Of a DNA stretch of 32,784 nucleotides, positions 25,141-32,784 are shown one piece after another. Numbering within the stretch: the stretch's first letter is position 1; the number at the start of each line of letters is the position of its first letter. Below the pieces are notes generated by a model. That model ran no database searches and was not told the DNA's origin. It saw nothing but the letters and a program-made list of their open reading frames with translations. Source of the DNA: Nitrospira sp. (GTDB lineage: Bacteria; Nitrospirota; Nitrospiria; Nitrospirales; Nitrospiraceae); contig JAJONL010000057.1 of NCBI GenBank assembly GCA_021323395.1, positions 1 through 32,784 of the forward strand, read 5' to 3'. A program made the position numbers and the translations under genes.

Positions 25141-25195
25141 TCGGTCATATCGGTCATAAGATGGGCACTGTCGACCGACAGTCACCCGTCACGGG
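25141..25195 (-). other. structured leader of ribBA: tandem 9-mer and two palindromes
   Basis: The leader holds a perfect tandem TCGGTCATA (25141-25158), an inverted repeat ACTGTCGACCGACAGT (25167-25182) and CCCGTCACGGG (25185-25195). It does not match the conserved parts of an FMN (RFN) riboswitch. A weak -10-like TTATAG lies upstream on the minus strand, near 25202-25208. These could be operator or leader structures; no regulator can be named. Confidence 0.35.
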
Positions 25196-25250
25196 CAGCT
25201 CCTATAATCACTTCTCGGTGGCCCAGCTAACTCTTTTCATGCCGCGCCTG

Positions 25251-26486
25251 TCAACGAGAAAAGCCGCCCGCATCCGGCGCCTGGGCCACCCGGCGCTGGC
25301 GCCCTCGTAACACCGGACTCACCGTCATCGCCGCCGCCGCACTGATCAGCGCGAATCCTATGAAACCAGATACGAAAGTCCCCGTACGTTCGTGCAGCAA
25401 CCCAAACCAGATCGGGACCAGGAAACCACCGATTCCTCCCGCGGCCCCCACCAAACCCGACGCCAGGCCGATTTTCTCGGGAAACCACTCGGACACCATC
25501 TGAAAAATGACCCCATTGCCGAAGCCCATGACCGCCACAAGGAGGACCAACAATCCGACGGCCCAAGCCAGCGCGGGAAGAGCGGCAGCGAGGAAACTCA
25601 ATAGGGCCATCACAACGAATATGCTCGCCAAGACACGCCACCCACCCCACCGGTCCGCCATGTATCCGCCCACGGGTCGAATCAAGCTCCCCGTCAAGCC
25701 ACACAGCGCCGCAAGGGAACCGCCGACAATGGGATCGCTGCCATACTGATCATGCAGCAACAGGGGGAGAAAACTCGTCAGCCCGACAAATCCGCCGAAC
25801 GTGATGCCGTAGACCAGACAGAGCCAATAGACCGAGGGCACGCACATCAGGTCCCAACACATCCGCCACCAGGTGCCACCGGCCATACCGCGACCGCGCG
25901 CAACCCTGTCCTCCCGCACCGCGCCGGCGAAGAGACCGAAGGTCAACACCAGAGGGAGGAGCATGACCGCGCAGGCGCCGTGCCACCCCAGGGTCGCTTC
26001 CCACCGCGGAGCGAGAAAGAGTATCAACACTGTCCCGATGTTGCCGGAAGCAACTAACCCCAGCACCAGGCCCTGATGGCGAGCAGGATAGGCCCGGCTG
26101 GCAACCGGCATGGCCACCGCAAAACTTGCTCCGCCCGCGCCGAGCAACAGCGCGATGCCGATCAGCTCCCCATAGCTCATTCCGCCGAGAGCCGCCCAGG
26201 AGACTGCTGCCAACTGAAGACCCAGCACGAAGAGGCCGGTTCGCTTCGCACCGTACCAGTCACAGGCCCACCCAGCGGCAATCCGTAGCAGCGCCCCGCC
26301 CAGCAGGGGGAGCGCGACTAGCAGGCTCATTTGAGTCGCCGTGAGCGTAAGTGCTTCGCCCATGGCGACCGCCAATGCCCCGAAGAGGAGCCACACCATG
26401 AAGCTCACCGTGAGGTGCAACCATGCGCCGGCCAAGGAGGGCCAGTGCCCGATGCGCAATGCGTCCTGTAGATTGTGCTCGCTCAT
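25251..26486 (-). CDS. NarK-type nitrate/nitrite transporter (MFS, NNP family)
   Basis: A 411-residue, 12-helix major facilitator protein of the inner membrane. NNP-family features are visible: an Arg in helix 2 (LLRIAAGWACDWYG), GAGGASFAVAMPVASRAYP, GNIGTVLILFLAP, an Arg in helix 8 (SLIRPVGGYMADRWGG) and the glycine-rich GFGNGVIFQMVSEWFP. The paired Arg residues bind nitrate or nitrite in NarK. In a nitrite oxidiser it may exchange nitrite and nitrate. It is divergent from rpoH with 176 nt between. No ribosome site is obvious before the ATG at 26486. It ends 116 nt before ribBA, so it could read into that gene. Confidence 0.9.
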   Translation of the reverse strand: MSEHNLQDALRIGHWPSLAGAWLHLTVSFMVWLLFGALAVAMGEALTLTATQMSLLVALPLLGGALLRIAAGWACDWYGAKRTGLFVLGLQLAAVSWAALGGMSYGELIGIALLLGAGGASFAVAMPVASRAYPARHQGLVLGLVASGNIGTVLILFLAPRWEATLGWHGACAVMLLPLVLTFGLFAGAVREDRVARGRGMAGGTWWRMCWDLMCVPSVYWLCLVYGITFGGFVGLTSFLPLLLHDQYGSDPIVGGSLAALCGLTGSLIRPVGGYMADRWGGWRVLASIFVVMALLSFLAAALPALAWAVGLLVLLVAVMGFGNGVIFQMVSEWFPEKIGLASGLVGAAGGIGGFLVPIWFGLLHERTGTFVSGFIGFALISAAAAMTVSPVLRGRQRRVAQAPDAGGFSR

Positions 26487-26604
26487 CTAGCACTCATTAC
26501 GTGATTCGTTTCCAACGACATGCTCGCGGAATACTTCCCGTCTCCGCAATATACGAGCCAAGTTTTCGGAGACGCAAGGGACCCCTGTCGCGTCAAGTCT
26601 CGTA

Positions 26605-26632
26605 TTGTCCTGCGCCTGACATCTGGTATAGT
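26605..26632 (+). promoter_or_regulatory. sigma70-type promoter of rpoH
   Basis: TTGTCC (26605-26610), 16 nt, TATAGT (26627-26632), followed by a leader of about 24 nt to the ATG at 26663. Good match and position, but not demonstrated. Confidence 0.55.
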
Positions 26633-26662
26633 CACAGCTCGCAACGAACGATTGTAACTGGC

Positions 26663-27673
26663 ATGGCACAGCGCAAGCAGACACACGATTCCGACGAAGA
26701 CCTGGCCGAAGACGTCGTCGACCCCGAGCACTTGGAGCCGACCGACGAAGAGGTCACGGAAGAACACCACGCGGCTGACCGGGAACCATCAAAAGAGCCG
26801 ACCGAGGCTCCACTTTCGACCTCTCTCGTTCCGGTCACCACCATCCAGCAATACCTGACGGAAATCCGGCGCTATCCCTACCTGACCAAGGAAGAAGAGC
26901 TTCGCCTGTTCGAGGAATATCAGCAGCGGGGCAGCCGCGACGCGGCCATGAAGCTCATTCTCGCCAACCTGCGCGTGTCCGTCTCGATAGCCTCCGAATA
27001 TCTCCACACGGGCGCCGACCATATGGATTTGATTCAGGAAGGCAACGTCGGTTTGCTGCAGGCCATCAAAAAGTTCGACCCGACGAAAAACGTCCGGTTT
27101 TACGCCTATGCCGCCTGGTGGGCCAGGGCCTATATCCTCCGTTACCTGCTGAACACCTACCGCTTGATCAAGATCGGCACCACGCAGGACCAGCGGAAGC
27201 TGTTTTACAACCTCAAGAAGGAAAAGGCCAAGCTGGAACGGGAAGGCTTTGCGCCGGACAGCAAGCTCTTGGCGGACCGCCTGAACGTCCGCGAGCGTGA
27301 TGTCATCGAAATGGACCAGCGGCTGGGCAGCTGGGAGCTCTCGCTCGATCAACCGATCGGCCAGGAACATGACGGAACGCTCATGGACGTGCTGCCCGCC
27401 CATGAGCAGTTGGCAGACGAGCAATTGGCCGACACGCAACTCAAGGCATTGTTTCGACGGAAGCTGGCCGAGTTCACGAAGACGTTGGACGAACGAGAAG
27501 AAGACATTCTTCGCAACCGCATCCTTTCCGAGACCCCCTTGACGCTCGAAGACATGGGCGCCAAATATGGCATTACCAAAGAACGCACCAGGCAGCTTGA
27601 GGCGCGTATTATCAAGCGGCTCCGCGACTACATCAAGAAAGACGTCAAGGATTTTGACCACCTCCGGATGTAG
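26663..27673 (+). CDS. rpoH: RNA polymerase sigma factor RpoH (sigma-32 type)
   Basis: 336 residues. An acidic N-terminal extension (about 55 residues, rich in Glu/Asp) precedes region 1.2/2 (TTIQQYLTEIRRYPYLTKEEE, then DLIQEGNVGLLQAIKKFDP and FYAYAAWWARAYILRYLL). The RpoH box appears as TQDQRKLFYNLKK. Region 4 is LTLEDMGAKYGITKERTRQLEARIIKRL. It directs heat-shock transcription. It is longer than the roughly 285 residues of E. coli RpoH because of the acidic tail. Upstream in-frame starts exist but lie in the promoter region. The downstream exported-protein gene begins within a few bases of its stop. Confidence 0.93.
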   Translation: MAQRKQTHDSDEDLAEDVVDPEHLEPTDEEVTEEHHAADREPSKEPTEAPLSTSLVPVTTIQQYLTEIRRYPYLTKEEELRLFEEYQQRGSRDAAMKLILANLRVSVSIASEYLHTGADHMDLIQEGNVGLLQAIKKFDPTKNVRFYAYAAWWARAYILRYLLNTYRLIKIGTTQDQRKLFYNLKKEKAKLEREGFAPDSKLLADRLNVRERDVIEMDQRLGSWELSLDQPIGQEHDGTLMDVLPAHEQLADEQLADTQLKALFRRKLAEFTKTLDEREEDILRNRILSETPLTLEDMGAKYGITKERTRQLEARIIKRLRDYIKKDVKDFDHLRM

Positions 27674-27674
27674 G

Positions 27675-29204
27675 CTGATACCCGCCCTCCGCGTTTTGAT
27701 CGTCGTTCTCCTGATCGCGGTCCCCACTGAAGCCACCTTCTCAGCCCTATCGCGTGCCGGTTCCCCGGTCGCTTTGGAGAATACACGACCGGGCAATTCC
27801 GGCTGGGTGCTCACCGACCCTGCCGACCATGAGGTCGAAGGCTATGCCTCGGCCACCAGCATCCAGCGCGGCGAGACCATCCGGTTCTACATCCACAGCA
27901 CAGATCCAGAAGTGACAGTCGCCCTCTATCGTATGGGATGGTATGGAGGAACCGGCGCTCGATTAATACAAGGCGGCATCAATCTCCCGGGGATGCGACA
28001 ACAGATGCCGACGCCAGATCCGGTGACAGGCCTCATCGAATGCCAGTGGCAAGTATCCTATACGTTGACTACGAAGACGGACGATCCCCGTGAATGGTTG
28101 AGCGGTATCTATCTCGCGAAGTTGAGCGGCGCGGCCAGCGGTAAACAGAGCTACATTATCTTCGTCATCCGGGAAGACGACCGGAGTTCTGATTTCCTGT
28201 TTCAATCGAGCGTCACAACCTATCAGGCCTACAACAATTGGGGCGGCAAATCGACCTACCCTTCGAACAGCCTCAACGAGCAGTGGGCTCGAAAGGTGTC
28301 CTTCAACCGCCCCTATGCCCGAAGCCAACATCCTCGGGGCGGCAGTGGCGCCGGCGCCGGGGAGTTTCTGACCGCCATGTCAATCCATCCCACCCGCTCC
28401 CTCTCCACGGCAGGCTGGGAATACAACATGGTACGGTGGCTGGAGCGCAACGGCTACGACGTGACCTACAGCACCGACCTCGACACGCACGACAGTGCAG
28501 ACTTTTGGAAGGGTCACAGGGCCTGGCTGTCGGTGGGCCACGATGAATACTGGTCGCAGGAGATGCGACGCCATGTGGAAGGGGCTCGCGAGCATGGAAT
28601 TGGACTCGGCTTCTTTTCCGCCAACACCTGCTATTGGCAAATCCGACTGGAACCCAGTTCCATCACCGGAGAGCCGAACCGGACGATGGTGTCCTATAAG
28701 GAAGTGGCCATGACAGAAGACCCCTATGCGCTGGACGGAGATCCGTCAAACGATCACCTTATTACCGTGCAATGGCGCGATCCGCCGGTGAATCGGCCGG
28801 AACAGGAGCTGATCGGGGTGATGTATGAGACGGTACCGGTAGACGGGGATATCCTCGTTACGCTGCCGTCACATCCTCTTTTTGCCGGCGTAAACTTGCC
28901 ATCCGACCATCGGCTTCCTGGTCTCCTGGGCTATGAGGTTGACCGGGCCTTCCCGAATGGGCCAGCCGGCTTGACTGTCCTCGCCCATTCTCCCTACGGA
29001 CATGACGGAGGGGTCCGATATGGGGACATGACTTTTTATGAGGCTCCGAGTGGTGCTCGCGTGTTTGCGACCGGCACCATTCAATGGAGTTGGGGGCTGG
29101 ACGACTATAATGCCCCTTCTTTGCGTAGCGCCCGCTCCAGCAAGGCGGTCGAACAGATCACCCATAACATATTGAGATTTCTTGCCAGGATGACGCCATC
29201 ATAG
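27675..29204 (+). CDS. exported protein related to the N,N-dimethylformamidase large subunit
   Basis: About 509 residues. A hydrophobic signal (LRVLIVVLLIAVPTEA) is followed by a domain with YRMGWYGGTGARL, TYQAYNNWGGKSTY, then AGWEYNMVRWLERNGYDVTYSTDLD and SVGHDEYWSQEMR, all characteristic of the DMFase_beta (PF20254) family. The family is named after an amidase subunit, but most members are uncharacterised, so no substrate is assigned. The start is unclear: the frame passes the rpoH stop with no ATG. CTG at 27675 (used here) or TTG at 27696 would place the signal at the N-terminus; the next ATG upstream is at 27567, inside rpoH. Confidence 0.8.
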   Translation: MIPALRVLIVVLLIAVPTEATFSALSRAGSPVALENTRPGNSGWVLTDPADHEVEGYASATSIQRGETIRFYIHSTDPEVTVALYRMGWYGGTGARLIQGGINLPGMRQQMPTPDPVTGLIECQWQVSYTLTTKTDDPREWLSGIYLAKLSGAASGKQSYIIFVIREDDRSSDFLFQSSVTTYQAYNNWGGKSTYPSNSLNEQWARKVSFNRPYARSQHPRGGSGAGAGEFLTAMSIHPTRSLSTAGWEYNMVRWLERNGYDVTYSTDLDTHDSADFWKGHRAWLSVGHDEYWSQEMRRHVEGAREHGIGLGFFSANTCYWQIRLEPSSITGEPNRTMVSYKEVAMTEDPYALDGDPSNDHLITVQWRDPPVNRPEQELIGVMYETVPVDGDILVTLPSHPLFAGVNLPSDHRLPGLLGYEVDRAFPNGPAGLTVLAHSPYGHDGGVRYGDMTFYEAPSGARVFATGTIQWSWGLDDYNAPSLRSARSSKAVEQITHNILRFLARMTPS

Positions 29205-29361
29205 CAGCGTTCTCTCCCATCGAGGTGCCAGGCCATCGTGAGGCCCGAAGATCTTTTTCCAACCGGCGAGAAGCGGTAAGAAGTCAGGTCGTATAGAATC
29301 AAGCGTTTGCAGATAATTATGCCATTGCATCTGAAGGAACAAAAATTTTATAGTCCATCCA

Positions 29362-29389
29362 TTGACTTGCCTCGTGCTAGTGCTATCTA
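29362..29389 (+). promoter_or_regulatory. groES: promoter of groES-groEL
   Basis: TTGACT (29362-29367), 16 nt, then TATCTA (29384-29389) preceded by TGC, close to an extended -10. It lies 111 nt upstream of groES. The TTGACT box is near the vegetative consensus. Confidence 0.6.
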
Positions 29390-29400
29390 TGCAGCGAGTT

Positions 29401-29422
29401 TACTGCAGGAAGCCTTGCAGTA
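29401..29422 (+). other. hairpin in the groES leader
   Basis: TACTGCAGG and CCTTGCAGTA are inverted repeats with one bulged base and a 3-nt loop, starting 12 nt after the -10 box. The position near the 5' end of the transcript suggests an RNA-stabilising or regulatory stem. Confidence 0.45.
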
Positions 29423-29500
29423 ACACGTCAGAGCTGATTGCCAGCTTACACACAACTGACATTAGGGCCTCGACGCTCACTACCAGAAGGAGGATTGGGT

Positions 29501-29803
29501 ATGGCTACGGAAGCGAAAGAGAAGAAGTCCACGGCGGCGAAGAATTTCCAGCCGCTCGGCGATCGTTTGTTCGTGACCTACACTGAGGAAATGGAACGCA
29601 CCTCAGGCGGCATCTATGTGCCTGACTCCGCGAAGGAAAAGCCGCAACGGGGTATTGTGCAAGCCATCGGCAAGAAAGTCGAGAACATCAAGGTCGGCGA
29701 CCAGGTGCTGTTCGACAAGTATTCCGGCAGCAAGCTCCGCATCGAAGACGAAGAATGCCTGATCCTCAAGGAAGAAGACGTCCTGGGCATCTTCACCAAC
29801 TAG
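29501..29803 (+). CDS. groES: co-chaperonin GroES
   Basis: The 100-residue heptameric lid of the GroEL folding chamber. It shows QPLGDRLFV, then SGGIYVPDSAKEKPQRGIV (mobile loop with the GI(Y)VP motif) and KVGDQVLFDKYSG, LKEEDVLGIF at the end. The ATG at 29501 follows GAAGGAGG at good spacing; in-frame upstream sequence lacks a ribosome site. A short Lys/Ala-rich N-terminal stretch (about 14 residues) precedes the usual start of the fold. groEL follows 59 nt later. Confidence 0.97.
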   Translation: MATEAKEKKSTAAKNFQPLGDRLFVTYTEEMERTSGGIYVPDSAKEKPQRGIVQAIGKKVENIKVGDQVLFDKYSGSKLRIEDEECLILKEEDVLGIFTN

Positions 29804-29850
29804 TCCGGCACATCTGACGGATCCTGAATAACGACTACTAGACGTATTAA

Positions 29851-32784
<2,934 letters not shown>

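Larger units (their letters stand above)
29205..29500 (+). other. intergenic region upstream of groES
   Basis: No coding frame is supported here. The stretch contains one promoter-like pair (29362-29389), a leader hairpin (29401-29422) and an AT-rich segment (29330-29355). I found no CIRCE element (TTAGCACTC-N9-GAGTGCTAA) and no close heat-shock sigma consensus. Confidence 0.5.

Noticed and set aside
25141-25250. FMN riboswitch upstream of ribBA
   Set aside because: The region is only about 110 nt and lacks the conserved RFN segments; only palindromes and a tandem 9-mer are visible.
26487-26500. CIRCE half-site (TAGCACTC) near the narK/rpoH gap
   Set aside because: Only one half is present; no inverted GAGTGCTA follows at 9 nt.
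26789-27814. 341-codon minus-strand open frame opposite rpoH
   Set aside because: Mirror frame of rpoH with no motif; rpoH is clearly the coding strand.

Overview
The window looks like chromosomal DNA of a nitrite-oxidising Nitrospira (phylum Nitrospirota). The evidence is a periplasmic chlorite dismutase of the long clade closely resembling the Nitrospira enzyme, a NarK-type nitrate/nitrite carrier, a PurS/PurQ/PurL-type FGAM synthase, and moderately high GC with mostly minus-strand housekeeping operons. The assignment comes from recalled protein resemblance, not from a search.

Layout. 1-3378 (minus): recG, a small coiled-coil protein and the start of a Ppx/GppA phosphatase. 3515-6963: a TPR/gluzincin peptidase (plus), an anchored protein with PQQ-like repeats (minus), a DUF393/DCC thiol protein (minus) and a small membrane protein (plus). 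6893-10622 (minus): a tight six-gene operon running thioredoxin-like protein, 79-residue protein, MBL-fold protein, TPR protein, 147-residue protein, O-methyltransferase. 10808-14295 (minus): the remains of a lasso-peptide locus of the kinase-bearing (paeninodin-like) type. It holds a YxxPxL leader peptide with a frameshift, an HPr-kinase-like protein split by a frameshift, an intact PF14907 nucleotidyltransferase, a B2 protease relic that has lost its catalytic Cys and His, and only the N-terminal part of an asparagine-synthetase-like cyclase. 14376-25134 (minus): a long riboflavin/purine cluster in the order ribBA, repeat element, ribH, nusB, purB, cld, purC, small membrane ORF, purS, purQ, purL, purF. 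25251-26486: narK-like carrier (minus), divergent from rpoH (plus). Then come a DMFase-beta-like exported protein, groES-groEL with a strong terminator, and a convergent glnE that runs off the right edge.

How the genes work together. purC, purS/Q/L, purF and purB cover much of IMP/AMP synthesis; purD, purM, purN, purE, purK and purH are not here. ribBA and ribH supply the four-carbon precursor, the GTP branch and lumazine for riboflavin. rpoH lies upstream of groESL, though no direct link is visible. Chlorite dismutase sits inside the purine operon by translational overlap with purB, which is an unusual context.

The most notable features are the decaying lasso-peptide locus and several independent indels (precursor, kinase, B2, purC, possibly ppx). 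The purC lesion removes a conserved active-site segment from an expected essential gene, so part of this pattern may be sequence or assembly error. The lesions in the lasso locus look like real decay, because substitutions at catalytic residues accompany the frameshifts.
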